Assembly (NCBI RefSeq): GCF_002933355.1
Contig: NZ_PDKU01000003.1
Location: 1-64,000 of the forward strand
DNA from: Candidatus Pantoea edessiphila
Lineage (GTDB): Bacteria; Pseudomonadota; Gammaproteobacteria; Enterobacterales; Enterobacteriaceae
Length of the DNA stretch: 64,000 nucleotides
Direction: 5' to 3'
Position 1 is the stretch's first letter, and every line of letters begins with the position of its first letter. The translations under genes were made by a program, and so were the position numbers. The notes beneath the pieces were generated by a model. It saw nothing but the letters and a program-made list of their open reading frames with translations, ran no database searches and was not told where the DNA came from. Below, in pieces: positions 31,110 through 42,911 of the stretch.

Positions 31110-32933
31110 TTAATCATCGAGAAAACTTCGAAGTATTTCACAACGACTAGGATGACGTAATTTACGTAAAGCTTTAGCTTCAATTTGTCTGATACGTTCT
31201 CGAGTGACATCAAATTGTTTGCCTACTTCTTCTAATGTGTGATCAGTATTCATATCTATTCCAAAACGCATCCTTAAAACTTTAGCTTCACGTGCAGTGA
31301 GACTAGATAATATATCGTTAGTTACTGCTCTTAAACTTTCAGAAGTTGCTGAATCCAAAGGCAATTCTAACGCAGTGTCTTCAATAAAATCTCCTAAATG
31401 TGAATCTTCATCGTCACCAATTGGAGTTTCCATTGAAATTGGTTCTTTTGCGATTTTTAATACCTTACGAATTTTATCTTCAGATATAAACATTTTTTCG
31501 GAAAGTTCTTCTGGTGTTGGTTCTCGTCCTATTTCCTGTAATATTTTACGTGAAATACGATTTAACTTGTTAATAGTTTCGATCATGTGTACAGGAATAC
31601 GAATAGTACGTGCTTGATCAGCTATAGAACGAGTAATTGCTTGACGAATCCACCATGTTGCATAAGTAGAAAATTTATAACCTCTTCGGTACTCGAATTT
31701 ATCAACTGCTTTCATTAAGCCTATATTACCTTCTTGAATTAAATCTAGGAATTGTAAACCTCGATTAGTATATTTTTTTGCAATTGAAATAACTAGTCTT
31801 AAATTAGCTTCTACCATTTCTTTTTTTGCTCTTCTAGCTTTAGCTTCACCAATAGACATTCGTTTGTTTATATTTTTTATTTGTTCTATAGTTAATCCAG
31901 TTTCTTTTTCTATTTCTATTAATCTATCTATACAATTTACAATATCATTTTGATATTCCAATATTTTTTCAGACCATGGTGTATTCATTGCTATTATATT
32001 TTTGAGCCAAATGCGATTTGTTTCATTTCCAGAAAATAATTTAATGAAATTTTTTTTAGGCATCTTAGAAAAATTTACACAAAACTTCATTATTATACGT
32101 TCTTGAAAACGTATTTTTTCTATTATGATACGCATATTGTTTACTAAATGATCAAACTGTTTGGGTACTAGTCTAAATTGCTTAAATATTTCAGAAAGTG
32201 TTTGGATTGTAGCAATAGAATCCATATGATTACGATTTTTTACTTTAATAACTGCCTTAGTAATTTCATACTGAGCTCTAAGAGCTGAAAATTTTTCTCG
32301 TGCTAGATCCGGATCTATTTCTTCACTATGTTCATTTTCCTCGTCACAATTTTTACAATCTTGTTCACAAATTTCAGATTCAATATTAGCTGGTATAGGT
32401 ATTGGATCTTCTTTAGCATTAGGATCAACAAAACTAATTATTAAATCGGATAATTTAGATTCTCCTATTTCAACTTTATCATATTGTTCTAATAAATATG
32501 TTATTGCTTCTGGATATTCAGCAATTGAACATTGAACTTGGTTAATACCTTCTTCAATTCTTTTTGCAATATCAATTTCTCCTTCTCTAGTCAATAGGTC
32601 CACTGTCCCCATTTCTCGCATATACATACGAACAGGATCATTAGTAAGACCAATTTCAGATTCAACACTTGATAATACTTGGGCAGCAGCTTCCTCTACA
32701 TTATCATCGTAAGTACTAGAATTGCTTTCGTTCAATATTAAATCGTCGGCATCTGGAGCTTTTTCAACTACCTGAATTCCCATATCATTAATTGTTTTAA
32801 TTATATCTTTTATTTGATTTGAATCGGTAATATCTTCGGGTAGATGATCATTAACTTCAGCATAGGTCAGATATCCTTTTTCCTTGCCGCAAGTAATAAG
32901 AAGTTTAAGCTGTGACTGTGAATTTTGTTCCAT
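31110..32933 (-). CDS. rpoD: Primary sigma factor RpoD (sigma-70)
   Basis: The housekeeping sigma factor. 607 residues (E. coli 613). Region 1.1 is present at the N-terminus ([20 protein letters not shown]), followed by [11 protein letters not shown] (region 1.2), the non-conserved region, [17 protein letters not shown] and [20 protein letters not shown] (regions 2.2-2.4), region 3, and the helix-turn-helix of region 4.2 ([24 protein letters not shown]). It is last in rpsU-dnaG-rpoD, as in enterics. A 17-base imperfect palindrome lies in its leader at 32982-32998. Confidence 0.98.
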   Translation of the reverse strand: MEQNSQSQLKLLITCGKEKGYLTYAEVNDHLPEDITDSNQIKDIIKTINDMGIQVVEKAPDADDLILNESNSSTYDDNVEEAAAQVLSSVESEIGLTNDPVRMYMREMGTVDLLTREGEIDIAKRIEEGINQVQCSIAEYPEAITYLLEQYDKVEIGESKLSDLIISFVDPNAKEDPIPIPANIESEICEQDCKNCDEENEHSEEIDPDLAREKFSALRAQYEITKAVIKVKNRNHMDSIATIQTLSEIFKQFRLVPKQFDHLVNNMRIIIEKIRFQERIIMKFCVNFSKMPKKNFIKLFSGNETNRIWLKNIIAMNTPWSEKILEYQNDIVNCIDRLIEIEKETGLTIEQIKNINKRMSIGEAKARRAKKEMVEANLRLVISIAKKYTNRGLQFLDLIQEGNIGLMKAVDKFEYRRGYKFSTYATWWIRQAITRSIADQARTIRIPVHMIETINKLNRISRKILQEIGREPTPEELSEKMFISEDKIRKVLKIAKEPISMETPIGDDEDSHLGDFIEDTALELPLDSATSESLRAVTNDILSSLTAREAKVLRMRFGIDMNTDHTLEEVGKQFDVTRERIRQIEAKALRKLRHPSRCEILRSFLDD

Positions 32934-33140
32934 AAGATGGTATCTACACTCCTGTTAATTAAATTAGTATCTATTGGCTACGAGCTAACATGTTGCTCAT
33001 AAATCAAGCAAGAGTACAGCCTCTAGCAGAACAATATTTAATAAGGCGTGGCTTAAACGGTGATAAATCGACTGTTTAACCGTACTAGTAAATTTATTAA
33101 GCTGAATTATAACTTTTAAAAACAAAAAATAATAAATACA

Positions 33141-34892
33141 CTATTTTTTTACAAATTTTTTACTTAAAATCCAAAATTTATTACGTTCTTCAGCACTTAA
33201 TTTTTTGATACGATCACGCATAATTAGGTCTTCAAGTTGCTTTTCACGTAAATTGTCGCAAATTTTAATTAACGAATCTTGAAATACTGCCTTGATTTGT
33301 TCATCTACTATCATGTGGTTCCATAATGCCAATGTTTCAAGCTTATTAATAAAATTTGTACCTCGATATAACTCTAATAATTGGGCTGTATTTAACTTAG
33401 GATTTATATTGCACTGTTTAACCAAATCAATAAACATTGATAGACCAGCAATTTTATATTGTGCAATATTCTTGAAAGACGGTACTAATATTGCTAATTT
33501 TGGATTTTGTATTAATAATGCTAGCAAAATTTTCATAGTAGTAAATTTAAAAGACGGAACAACAGATGTTGTTTTAATTTGTATTATCTTTTCTTGAGGT
33601 ATTAATTTTTCAATCTGATTATCATCAAGAATTCCTAATTTACTTCCTAGTTGCTGACGCATGTAAATGCGCAATGTTTCACCAGGAATTTGAGAAATTA
33701 AAGGTAATGCAAGAGCACTTAATTTAGCTTTTCCATCATAAGAACTAAAATCTACTGCAGTTAATAATGTATCAAATAAAAAAGAAGAAAATGGTACTTT
33801 TTCTTTAATTCTATTTTCAAAAGCAATTTTTCCTTCTTTACGAATTAAAGAATCTGGATCTTCATGATCAGGTAAAAATAAAAAACTGAGTTGATAACCA
33901 TCATGCATATAAGGTAATGCAATTTTTAGTGTTTTCCAAGCAGCTTTTCTTCCAGATTGATCACCATCATAACAACAAATTATATTTGGTGTATTATAAA
34001 ACAATTGTTGAATGTGATCAGATGTTATTGAGGTACCCAGTAAAGCAACTGCATAATTTATGCTATATTGTGATAATGTCATTACATCTGTGTAACCTTC
34101 AACTACTATTAAATGATTAGGTTTTGGATTATAATTTAATGACTCATATAGTCCATATAATTGACGTCTCTTATGAAAAATAGTTGTTTCTGGGGAGTTT
34201 AGATATTTAGGTTCTTTATTTCTTATAGAACGTCCACCAAATCCAATAACACAACCGGTTTTATTGCGAATTGGAAAAATAATTCTTTCACGAAACCGAT
34301 CATATAAATTATCATTTTTGTTCCTAACTAACATACCAGCTTTAATCAATAATTCACGATCTTCATGAGTTTTACCAAAGTTTTTAAGGATGTTATTCCA
34401 ACCTATGGGTGCATAACCAATGCCGAAACGATCAATAGTCGTAGAAGTAAAACCACGATCATTAAGATAATTTAATGCATATTTTGCTGTAGATTTATTT
34501 AATTCTAATTTATAAAAAATAAAAATATTATTTATTAAAGAATATATTTTTTTTCGATAAAAATGAATTTTTTGATTTGAGTATTGAAATTTTTCAAAGA
34601 TTATTTCAGAATGATTTAAACTGGCTAGTTCTTCTATAGCTTCAACAAACCCAAGGTGTTCATATTTCATTAAAAAATCAATAGCATTACCATGTATACC
34701 ACAACCAAAACAATAAAAAAATTGTTTTTCACTATTTACAGTAAAAGAGGGTTTTGTTTCCTTATGAAAAGGACAATATGTATAAAAGTTATTGCCTTGT
34801 TGTTTTAAGTTAATACGAGTGTTAATTAAATTAACTATGTCTGTATTAGCAATCAAGTCAATAATAAACTTACGTGAAATTTTTTCAGTCAT
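33141..34892 (-). CDS. dnaG: DNA primase
   Basis: Makes the RNA primers for DNA replication. 583 residues against 581. The N-terminal CHC2 zinc ribbon (YCPFH and CFGC), the TOPRIM catalytic core (VVEGYTDVMTLSQYG, CYDGDQSGRKAAW) and the C-terminal helicase-binding domain (TTMKILLALLIQNPKLA) are all present. It is the middle gene of the macromolecular-synthesis operon, about 200 bases upstream of rpoD. Confidence 0.98.
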   Translation of the reverse strand: MTEKISRKFIIDLIANTDIVNLINTRINLKQQGNNFYTYCPFHKETKPSFTVNSEKQFFYCFGCGIHGNAIDFLMKYEHLGFVEAIEELASLNHSEIIFEKFQYSNQKIHFYRKKIYSLINNIFIFYKLELNKSTAKYALNYLNDRGFTSTTIDRFGIGYAPIGWNNILKNFGKTHEDRELLIKAGMLVRNKNDNLYDRFRERIIFPIRNKTGCVIGFGGRSIRNKEPKYLNSPETTIFHKRRQLYGLYESLNYNPKPNHLIVVEGYTDVMTLSQYSINYAVALLGTSITSDHIQQLFYNTPNIICCYDGDQSGRKAAWKTLKIALPYMHDGYQLSFLFLPDHEDPDSLIRKEGKIAFENRIKEKVPFSSFLFDTLLTAVDFSSYDGKAKLSALALPLISQIPGETLRIYMRQQLGSKLGILDDNQIEKLIPQEKIIQIKTTSVVPSFKFTTMKILLALLIQNPKLAILVPSFKNIAQYKIAGLSMFIDLVKQCNINPKLNTAQLLELYRGTNFINKLETLALWNHMIVDEQIKAVFQDSLIKICDNLREKQLEDLIMRDRIKKLSAEERNKFWILSKKFVKK

Positions 34893-34991
34893 AAGCCCGT
34901 CAATTATTAATGAAGAAAAAATATGCTAGGGCTTTTCTTATTTTTTTAGAAATTAAAAAATATATTTCATTATATAAAAATATAAACATAC

Positions 34992-35207
34992 CTAATATAA
35001 TCGAATATGGCGTGCATTTTCACGGGCTATTTTCTTAGAATGTCTTTTAATTGCTGATGCTTTAGCACGTTTACGCTCTGCTGTAGGTTTTTCATAAAAT
35101 TCACGTCGACGTACTTCAGTTAAGATACCTGCTTTTTCACAAGAACGTTTAAAACGACGTAATGCTACATCAAATGGTTCATTTTCGCGTACATTAATTA
35201 TTGGCAT
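34992..35207 (-). CDS. rpsU: Ribosomal protein S21
   Basis: Small basic 30S protein needed for efficient initiation at natural mRNAs. 71 residues, as in E. coli, beginning [21 protein letters not shown] and ending in the usual basic tail. First gene of rpsU-dnaG-rpoD, divergent from tsaD, as in enterics. Confidence 0.98.
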   Translation of the reverse strand: MPIINVRENEPFDVALRRFKRSCEKAGILTEVRRREFYEKPTAERKRAKASAIKRHSKKIARENARHIRLY

Positions 35208-35429
35208 TTCATCTATTCCTTATCAATTAATTTAATTAAAATGCATTTTATTGCGATATTAATTTCAATGCATTATACTATGTCAAAATGTTTATGATAT
35301 TTTAATCTAGTATAAATTACTTTGTAAAGTATTAATATAATTTAATTAAATATTAAAAATTATATATTACAAAGCTATTTTTTAATTTTAAATTTATATT
35401 GTTGTTTTTTCAAAAAATTGGTATAAATC

Positions 35430-36443
35430 ATGCGCGTTTTAGGTATTGAAACTTCTTGTGATGAAACTTGTGTTGCAATATATGATGATAATATTGGATT
35501 GTTAACTAATGAAATATATAGCCAAACGGAATTACATTCTTACTATGGAGGAGTAGTTCCAGAACTAGCATCACGTGATCATGTACAAAAAATTATACCA
35601 TTGATTTCATCCTCTTTAAAAAAAGCTAAATTAGAACCGTATCAACTTGATGGTATAGCATATACAGCAGGACCGGGTTTAGTTGGTTCATTGTTAGTTG
35701 GTGTAACAGTTGGCCGTACTTTAGCTTTTTCATGGAATATACCTGCTGTGCCAGTCCATCATATGGAAGGTCATATTATGAGTCCAATGTTAGAACATAA
35801 TAATTTAACGTTTCCCTTTTTAGCTTTATTAATTTCTGGAGGACATACTCAATTAGTTAGCGTGAATGGAATTGGATCTTATAAAATAATAGGTGAATCA
35901 CTAGATGATGCAGCGGGGGAAGCTTTTGATAAAATAGCTAGGTTATTAGGTATTAAATATCCTGGTGGAGCTACTTTATCAAAAATAGCAAAAAATGGAA
36001 AAAAAAATCGATTTATTTTTCCAAGACCTATGATTAATGATGATAGTCTTAATTTTAGTTTTTCTGGATTAAAGACATTTGCTGCAAATACTATTAATAA
36101 AAATAATAAAGATGATCAAACAATATCTGATATTGCTCGTGCTTTTGAAGATGCAATCATAGAAACATTACTGATTAAATGTAGACGAGCACTAAAACAA
36201 ACTGGCCTTAAGAAATTAGTCCTTGCTGGGGGAGTCAGTGCTAATTGTACTTTACGTAATAGAATGTCTGATATGATTACAGAGATTAAAGGGGAAATAT
36301 TTTATTCCATTCCAGAATTATGTACAGATAATGCAGCAATGATTGCTTATGTTGGTATGTTACGTATTAATACTGATAACTGTAAAGAACTAAGCATTAC
36401 GGTTTATCCTCGATGGTCATTAACAGAGTTATCTAGTATTTAA
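35430..36443 (+). CDS. tsaD: tRNA N6-threonylcarbamoyladenosine transferase TsaD
   Basis: Transfers the threonylcarbamoyl group to A37 of ANN-reading tRNAs (t6A). 337 residues, the E. coli length. The N-terminal [15 protein letters not shown], the metal-binding [20 protein letters not shown] and [12 protein letters not shown] are intact. In E. coli TsaD works with TsaB, TsaC and the ATPase TsaE; here tsaE is a remnant, so the pathway must run differently or poorly. It is divergent from rpsU. Confidence 0.97.
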   Translation: MRVLGIETSCDETCVAIYDDNIGLLTNEIYSQTELHSYYGGVVPELASRDHVQKIIPLISSSLKKAKLEPYQLDGIAYTAGPGLVGSLLVGVTVGRTLAFSWNIPAVPVHHMEGHIMSPMLEHNNLTFPFLALLISGGHTQLVSVNGIGSYKIIGESLDDAAGEAFDKIARLLGIKYPGGATLSKIAKNGKKNRFIFPRPMINDDSLNFSFSGLKTFAANTINKNNKDDQTISDIARAFEDAIIETLLIKCRRALKQTGLKKLVLAGGVSANCTLRNRMSDMITEIKGEIFYSIPELCTDNAAMIAYVGMLRINTDNCKELSITVYPRWSLTELSSI

Positions 36444-36542
36444 TTAAATATTTATACACTTTATATTATTATAAATAACTACATATAAATTTACGTTTTT
36501 TGTTTTATTAAAAATATTTATATTAAACTAATAATTAAAATA

Positions 36543-36908
36543 ATGGATATTATCTTCATAGAACAGTTAGTAATATTTACTACCATTGGCATTTACGACT
36601 GGGAACAAAAAATAAAACAAAAATTGATTATAGATGTTGAAATGATATGGGATACACAATTATCAAAGAACAAAAATAATATTGACAATTATCTTAATTA
36701 TTCTGAAGTATCTGAAGCTATTTTAACATATTTAAATAATAATCATTTTTTGTTAATTGAAAAAGTAGCTGAAGAAGTTGCTAGTTTGCTAATGAACCGT
36801 TTTAATTCACCAGGTGTATATATAAAAGTAAGTAAACCCAATGCTATTGCACAAGCCAAACAAGTTGGTATAAAAATAAAACGTGGTGTTATTATTGATG
36901 ATCATTAA
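36543..36908 (+). CDS. folB: Dihydroneopterin aldolase
   Basis: Folate biosynthesis: cleaves 7,8-dihydroneopterin to 6-hydroxymethyl-dihydropterin. 121 residues, as in E. coli. The family features are IEQLVIFTTIGIYDWEQ at the N-terminus, NYLNYSEVSEAI, and LIEKVAEEVASLLM with the catalytic lysine region near the end. plsY, which neighbours it in E. coli, is missing. Confidence 0.94.
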   Translation: MDIIFIEQLVIFTTIGIYDWEQKIKQKLIIDVEMIWDTQLSKNKNNIDNYLNYSEVSEAILTYLNNNHFLLIEKVAEEVASLLMNRFNSPGVYIKVSKPNAIAQAKQVGIKIKRGVIIDDH

Positions 36909-36948
36909 TTTTTATTAAAAATTATGAATTAATACTTTGATTATAAGA

Positions 36949-38184
36949 TTATAAAATTTTAAAAACTGTCAGACCATCTTTAATAGCTATAATTCTTCTT
37001 TTAGTAAGTTCTTCGAAAACTTTCATTCCTTCGAATCCTTCTTTAACTATCGTTTTACTAGAAACACTTTGAGCTAACTTGAAAGTATAACGTAAATAAT
37101 AACCCTGTTTGTATTTTATATTTTCTAATCCAGCACGACCTCTAGCATCAGCTTCACTAATTATAGCCATTTGTTCTACACGATAAGGCTTACGCCAAGC
37201 ATCAATACGATTAAAAAAATTTACTAATGATTCAATGGATTGGTTTTCGATTGTATGTATTTTATCATGTAGTTCTGTAACTAAAATAGATAAATTACGA
37301 ATTGTATTTGGTATTGGCCAGCGTTTACATAAAGATTTTATTAACGAAACTCCTAGTTGTCCATGATTATGATGGCTTGGCCATTGATTACGTGGTGTTA
37401 ATGATTTACCTACATCATGAAATAACGTAGCAAATCTTATATCTACTGAATTAGATAATGCTGCAGATATTGTTAATGACATTAATGCATGTAATCCTGT
37501 ATCGATTTCTGGGTGCCATTTAATTGGAGATGGAATTCCAAATAAATTATTTATTTCTGGAATCAATATCCTTAGTGCACCACATTCACGTAATACATGA
37601 AAATAGATTTGAGGATTTTTTGAAACAAGAGCTTTTTGTGTTTCTCTCCATATACGTTCTGTTGTTAAACTAGATAATTCTCCATCTTGAGTTATTTGAT
37701 ACATTAATTTTTTTGTATCATGGGCTATTTGAAAATTAAGGTGAGCAAAACTTGCTGCAAATCTTGCTACTCGCAATACTCGTAGTGGATCTTCATTAAA
37801 AGCTGAAGATACATGACGTAATTTACGATTGATAATATCATTCTGACCATTATATGGATCAACTAATTTACCTTGATCATCACAAGCAATAGCATTAATT
37901 GTTAAGTCTCTTCTTTTTAAATCTTGTTCTAATGTAATATCTGGAGTAGACCAAGTAACAAATCCACTATAACCTTTTCCAATCTTACGTTCAGTTCGTG
38001 CTAGTGAGTATTCTTCACCGTTTTGTGGGTTTATAAAAACAGGAAAATCATTACCTACTTGATGATAGCCTTTTTTTATCATCATTTCTGGAGTAGCACC
38101 TACTACCACCCAATCTTTATCTTGAATAGGAAGATCGAGTAATCTATCGCGAACAGCTCCACCAACAAGGAAGATTTTCATCAA
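36949..38184 (-). CDS. cca: CCA-adding enzyme (tRNA nucleotidyltransferase)
   Basis: Adds or repairs the 3' CCA of tRNAs. 411 residues (E. coli 412). The nucleotidyltransferase core is clear: [36 protein letters not shown]. The C-terminal HD phosphohydrolase domain of the enteric enzyme is also kept ([12 protein letters not shown]). It is needed here since tRNA-Ile2 has no encoded CCA. Confidence 0.97.
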   Translation of the reverse strand: MMKIFLVGGAVRDRLLDLPIQDKDWVVVGATPEMMIKKGYHQVGNDFPVFINPQNGEEYSLARTERKIGKGYSGFVTWSTPDITLEQDLKRRDLTINAIACDDQGKLVDPYNGQNDIINRKLRHVSSAFNEDPLRVLRVARFAASFAHLNFQIAHDTKKLMYQITQDGELSSLTTERIWRETQKALVSKNPQIYFHVLRECGALRILIPEINNLFGIPSPIKWHPEIDTGLHALMSLTISAALSNSVDIRFATLFHDVGKSLTPRNQWPSHHNHGQLGVSLIKSLCKRWPIPNTIRNLSILVTELHDKIHTIENQSIESLVNFFNRIDAWRKPYRVEQMAIISEADARGRAGLENIKYKQGYYLRYTFKLAQSVSSKTIVKEGFEGMKVFEELTKRRIIAIKDGLTVFKIL

Positions 38185-39335
38185 TGAATCTCCATAAACT
38201 TAAAATATTACTATAAAATTAATAGTTATTATGTGAAATAAAATTTTATTTTTAATATTTTGATTGATATCATTTTTACTAATGATACAGTCTTATATTT
38301 TTATTTGTATATAACTAAATATTCAATTGGAATTAAAAAAAGAAAATATAGTAATAAATTATTTTCAATAATATATAATAGAATTTTTAATTTATTGCTA
38401 ATATTGCAATTGTCCTTTTTTTTATAATGAAATTACAGTAAATTTGTCTGTTACAAAAATGTTTAATTACATTTATCAAATTGCAAAATAATATTATTAA
38501 AATTTTTATTATTTTATAAATCTTTTAGTAAACAAAGATATAACATTTTTTTCAAAAAAATAGTATAATGTGTTCTTTAACAATTTTATTAAACTAATAT
38601 ATTTCAATGATATTGCATTATTAATAATGCATAATATATTATGATGTACGAATTAAATATAGTACCATATATATTTAGTAAATTACTAACATAGAAGTAA
38701 ACGCTAAAATGACGTAAATTAAAATTTAAAAAAAGGATTTTTATATTATAAAAATTATATTAAAAATTAAAAAAATATGTGATCAAATTGGGAAAAAATG
38801 ATATGTTACCTATACTGTTTATACTTTAAATATAATCAACTCAATAAACTGTTAGAAGTTATTTTATTAATTTAATTAAATATCATCACTATAAATACAT
38901 GTTAATTAAAAATAATTTTGATTATAATTAATATAATGTGTATATATCAATAAATCATGTAGAATCATGTTTTTATAATTATTTAAATTTATGATTTCAA
39001 TTTTTCAAGTAAACATTTAACTTAATAATATGATTTATTTAGGTGAATTTTACATTAATGTATGACTGCTTATAAACATTAGTACCTCGCTATTAATTTT
39101 AGATGAAAATATTACATGTTTATCTGTAGTAACGGATTTATAATTTAGTAGTTAGAAATTTTTTATAAATTATTAGATTCAAATTTTTTAAAATTAAACA
39201 TTAAAGTTAGGAATGAAACGTAATAATGCTATTATTTATTAATATATCGATATTATTGCAGACCATTTTTTCAAATTTATAATTGAACTTATTTTAGTTA
39301 TATCAGTTAAATACATTTAAACAAGGTGTATTACC
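38185..39335. other. Longest gene-free region, cca | ribB
   Basis: About 1.15 kb of A+T-rich DNA between the divergent cca and ribB genes. In E. coli ygiM, ygiF, glnE, hldE and others lie between them; I recognise no fragment of any. The FMN riboswitch that precedes ribB in many enterics is not visible: none of its G+C-rich conserved blocks occur. An 18-bp perfect palindrome lies at 38614-38631. The region may hold only promoters and fossil sequence. Confidence 0.55.
38614..38631. repeat. 18-bp perfect palindrome
   Basis: TGCATTATTAATAATGCA reads the same on both strands. It stands in a long gene-free region about 430 bases upstream of the cca start and 700 bases upstream of ribB. It could be an operator-type site or a chance A+T-rich palindrome; nothing else here identifies it. 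Confidence 0.6.
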
Positions 39336-39983
39336 ATGAATCAGAAATTACTTTCTGAATTTGGCACACTAGAACATCGTGTGGAACGATCTATTTATTC
39401 ACTACGTAATGGACAGGGCGTAATAGTAGTTGACAATGAAAACCGTGAAAATGAAGGTGATATTATTTTCGTTGCTGAAACTATGACTATAGAACAAATG
39501 GCATTAACAATTCGTTATGGTAGTGGAATTGTTTGTCTTTGTCTAACTGAAAAGATTTGTGAACAATTAAACTTACCATTAATGGTAAAAAATAATACGA
39601 GTGCTTATGGTACTAGATTTACTGTAAGTATTGAAGCAGCTTTAGGTGTTACTACAGGTGTATCTGCTAAAGATAGAATTACTACTATTCGTACTGCAAT
39701 AGCTGATGGTGCAAAACCTGAAGATCTGAATCGTCCAGGTCATGTTTTTCCAATTTGTGCTCGTAATGGAGGAGTTTTAGTTAGAGCTGGACATACAGAA
39801 GCAACAATAGATTTAGTTAAATTAGCTGGATTTAAACCTGCAGGAGTTTTATGTGAATTAACTAATGATGACGGTTCAATGGCTCATATGGAAGAAGCTA
39901 TTATATTCGCAAAACTCCATAATATGCCTATAGTAACTGTTGAAGATTTAATTTTATTTTTTCATAGTAAAAAAATATTTTAA
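39336..39983 (+). CDS. ribB: 3,4-Dihydroxy-2-butanone 4-phosphate synthase
   Basis: Makes the four-carbon unit of riboflavin from ribulose 5-phosphate. 215 residues (E. coli 217). The metal and substrate motifs [40 protein letters not shown] and the acidic C-terminal half are intact. AAGGTG lies upstream of the ATG. Retention of riboflavin synthesis is common in insect nutritional symbionts. Confidence 0.97.
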   Translation: MNQKLLSEFGTLEHRVERSIYSLRNGQGVIVVDNENRENEGDIIFVAETMTIEQMALTIRYGSGIVCLCLTEKICEQLNLPLMVKNNTSAYGTRFTVSIEAALGVTTGVSAKDRITTIRTAIADGAKPEDLNRPGHVFPICARNGGVLVRAGHTEATIDLVKLAGFKPAGVLCELTNDDGSMAHMEEAIIFAKLHNMPIVTVEDLILFFHSKKIF

Positions 39984-40225
39984 ATGTATTAATTTAGTTA
40001 CATTAAAAATTTTTACTTGATCAGGATAATTAGGAAACATAATGACATGTTGTGCAACTTTATGTACTTTTTTATAGTATTTCTAAAATATAAGTAATTA
40101 TAGATTTTATATTATTATAATTACTTCAGTTGAGATTGATAAAATTCAACTAATATATTAAAAATATTGAAGCATTTAGTGTTAAATTTTTCTAACAAAA
40201 ATATATTTCTAGTAAAGAGATACAT

Positions 40226-40969
40226 ATGTTATTTATATTACGTATTATTTTTTTTATTGTCTATTCATTAATAATTTTTATTAGTAGTATTATTTGGTGT
40301 TCTTTTTCGCCTAGAAACCCACGTAATTTAGCAATATTCGGTCGAATGTTTAGTATTTTATCTACAGTATTTGGTATGAAAATTGAATTAAGACAATCTA
40401 AATTGGTTGAAAATTATCTGGGTAATGCTATATATATAGCGAATCATCAAAACAATTATGATACAATTATTTTATCTAAAATAATACCTAAAAACACAGT
40501 AACAATAGGTAAAAAAAGTTTATTTTGGATTCCATTTTTCGGCTTGTTTTATTGGATTACTGGTAATATGTTTATTGATCGTAATAGTAATATTAAATCT
40601 TATAATACTATTAGACATATAGTTAAAAAATTAAAAGAACAACATATTTCGTTTTGGATTTTCCCAGAAGGTACTCGTAGTAATGGAAGAGGACTATTAC
40701 CTTTTAAATCTGGAGCTTTCCAAGCTGCAATAATGGCTGGAGTTCCTATCATTCCTGTAATTTTTTCTAATACGCACAATAGAATTAAACTTAATCGTTT
40801 AAATAATGGGTTAGTAATTATTGAAATGTTATCTCCTCTAGATTTAGACAGATACAAATATTTATCAGTACGTGAATTATCTAAAGCATGCCATAATTTA
40901 ATGCTCAGTAAATTAGAAAATCTGAATGCTGAAGTAAATGCTAAAGAGAAATATGATAAATTACAATAA
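40226..40969 (+). CDS. plsC: 1-Acylglycerol-3-phosphate acyltransferase
   Basis: Second acylation step of phospholipid synthesis, giving phosphatidic acid. 247 residues against 245. An N-terminal membrane segment (residues 3-25) precedes the catalytic HX4D motif NHQNNYD and the substrate motif FPEGTRSNGRG. parC, the usual neighbour in E. coli, is absent. Confidence 0.95.
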   Translation: MLFILRIIFFIVYSLIIFISSIIWCSFSPRNPRNLAIFGRMFSILSTVFGMKIELRQSKLVENYLGNAIYIANHQNNYDTIILSKIIPKNTVTIGKKSLFWIPFFGLFYWITGNMFIDRNSNIKSYNTIRHIVKKLKEQHISFWIFPEGTRSNGRGLLPFKSGAFQAAIMAGVPIIPVIFSNTHNRIKLNRLNNGLVIIEMLSPLDLDRYKYLSVRELSKACHNLMLSKLENLNAEVNAKEKYDKLQ

Positions 40970-41165
40970 ATATAACTTATATGATCAATAAGATAACTTT
41001 AATACATCATATTTATGTATAATACTTTTTTAAATGTTATAAACTATAAAATAAAAATTTTATTATAAAGATATAGTTAATAATAATAAAATATATTTTA
41101 AAGTATTTATAATATTAAAAAATGTTTTATGTCAAAGAAATGATTTTTATTAGGAATATGATTCT

Positions 41166-42758
41166 ATGTGTGATTCCTGTCTAAAAGAACTATTACGTCG
41201 TCGAACCTTTGCAATAATTTCTCATCCAGATGCTGGTAAAACCACAGTAACAGAAAAAATGCTTTTATTTGGTAATGTAATTAATATGGCAGGTACAGTT
41301 AAAAGTAGGGGATCCAATAAATATGCTAAGTCCGATTGGATGTCAATTGAAAAAGAACGCGGTATATCTGTAACCACTTCTGTTCTACAATTTTCATATC
41401 TTGGTAGATTAATTAACTTACTAGATACTCCTGGACATAAAGATTTTTCTGAAGATACCTATCGCACTTTAACTGCAGTTGATTCTTGTGTCATGATAAT
41501 TGATTCTTCTAAAGGTGTAGAAGAACGTACTTGTAAATTAATAGAAGTTACACGACTGCGTGATATACCTATCATAACGTTTATGAATAAATATGACTGT
41601 GATGTAAATAATCCCTTCGATTTAATAGATGAAATAGAAAGTAAGTTAGGTATTATTTGCACCCCAATTACTTGGCCAATAGGTTATAGTAAGTATTTTA
41701 AAGGTGTTTACAACCTTTATGAAGATCTTGCTTATATTTATAAAACAGGTAAAGGTAATATCATTAAACAAACAAATATTGTTAAAGGTTTATATAATTC
41801 TAACCTTGATAATGAAATAGGTAAAGAATCATCAATACAATTACGCGAAGATATCAAATTAATTAGAAAATCTATTTGTGAATTTAATCATGAAGATTTT
41901 TTAAATGGAATACAATCACCGGTATTATTTGGTACTGCATTAGGTAATTTTGGCATTGATCATATACTTAATTTTTTAATTTTATGGGCTCCGTATCCGA
42001 TGCCACGGACTACAGATTTGAGATTAGTTGATTCAAAAGAAAAGCAATTTACTGGCTTTGTTTTTAAAATTCAAGCCAATATGGATTTAAAACATCGTGA
42101 TAGAATAGCATTTATTCGTATAGTATCTGGAATATACAATACAGGAATGAAACTTTATCACGTTCGTATTAAAAAATACATAATTGTTTATAATGTTCTA
42201 ACATTTATAGCAGGTAGTCGTTCGAATATAAAAAAAGCATATCCAGGTGATATTATAGGATTGCATAATCATGGCTCTATTAAAATTGGTGATACTTTTA
42301 CGCAAGGTGAGAACATTAATTTCATAGGTATTCCTAAATTTGCTCCTGAGATTTTTTTTATTGTACGTTCTAAAGATCCATTTAAAAAAAAACAACTAAA
42401 TATTGGTTTAATGCAAATATCAGAAGAAGGTAATGTACAATTAATACGTCGCATTTATAATAACGATCTTATTATTGGAGCAATAGGTCAATTACAATTT
42501 GAAATTATTATTTCTCGTTTAAAGCATGAATATAAAGTTGAAGCATCATATTCATATACTAATATTGCTACTATACGTTGGTTAGAGTGTAGTGATAATA
42601 AAATACTTAAATCTTTCCAAAGTGAATGCAATAAAAATATTGCATTCGATAACAATGATAATTTAATTTATATTGTTTATAATATGGTTAATCTAAAGAT
42701 AGTGCAAGAACGTTATCCGGAAATTTTGTTTTGCAAAACACATGAATATCAAATATGA
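41166..42758 (+). CDS. prfC: Peptide chain release factor 3
   Basis: RF3, a translational GTPase that recycles RF1 and RF2. 530 residues against 529. G1 is [14 protein letters not shown]3 [16 protein letters not shown] and G4 NKYD; GRGS is present as [22 protein letters not shown]. The C-terminal domains follow the E. coli sequence, e.g. [18 protein letters not shown]3 is dispensable in E. coli and often lost from small genomes. Confidence 0.97.
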   Translation: MCDSCLKELLRRRTFAIISHPDAGKTTVTEKMLLFGNVINMAGTVKSRGSNKYAKSDWMSIEKERGISVTTSVLQFSYLGRLINLLDTPGHKDFSEDTYRTLTAVDSCVMIIDSSKGVEERTCKLIEVTRLRDIPIITFMNKYDCDVNNPFDLIDEIESKLGIICTPITWPIGYSKYFKGVYNLYEDLAYIYKTGKGNIIKQTNIVKGLYNSNLDNEIGKESSIQLREDIKLIRKSICEFNHEDFLNGIQSPVLFGTALGNFGIDHILNFLILWAPYPMPRTTDLRLVDSKEKQFTGFVFKIQANMDLKHRDRIAFIRIVSGIYNTGMKLYHVRIKKYIIVYNVLTFIAGSRSNIKKAYPGDIIGLHNHGSIKIGDTFTQGENINFIGIPKFAPEIFFIVRSKDPFKKKQLNIGLMQISEEGNVQLIRRIYNNDLIIGAIGQLQFEIIISRLKHEYKVEASYSYTNIATIRWLECSDNKILKSFQSECNKNIAFDNNDNLIYIVYNMVNLKIVQERYPEILFCKTHEYQI

Positions 42759-42911
42759 CTATTTTAATAATAAAATCTAAATTTAAGATTAATAACATTC
42801 TATCTCAATGAGAATCTAACACATTAGTTAGATTTATATCTAAATAATATGCTATAATAACTTCAATAAAATTATTAAAATAATCACTTTAAGTTATGAG
42901 ATCATTAAATA

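Noticed and set aside
33060-33100. Terminator or attenuator between dnaG and rpoD
   Set aside because: TTAAAC and GTTTAA can pair across about 15 bases, but the stem is only 6 bp of A+T and no T-run follows.
39000-39335. FMN riboswitch before ribB
   Set aside because: I searched by eye for the conserved G+C-rich blocks and saw none; only a covariance search could exclude a very degenerate form.
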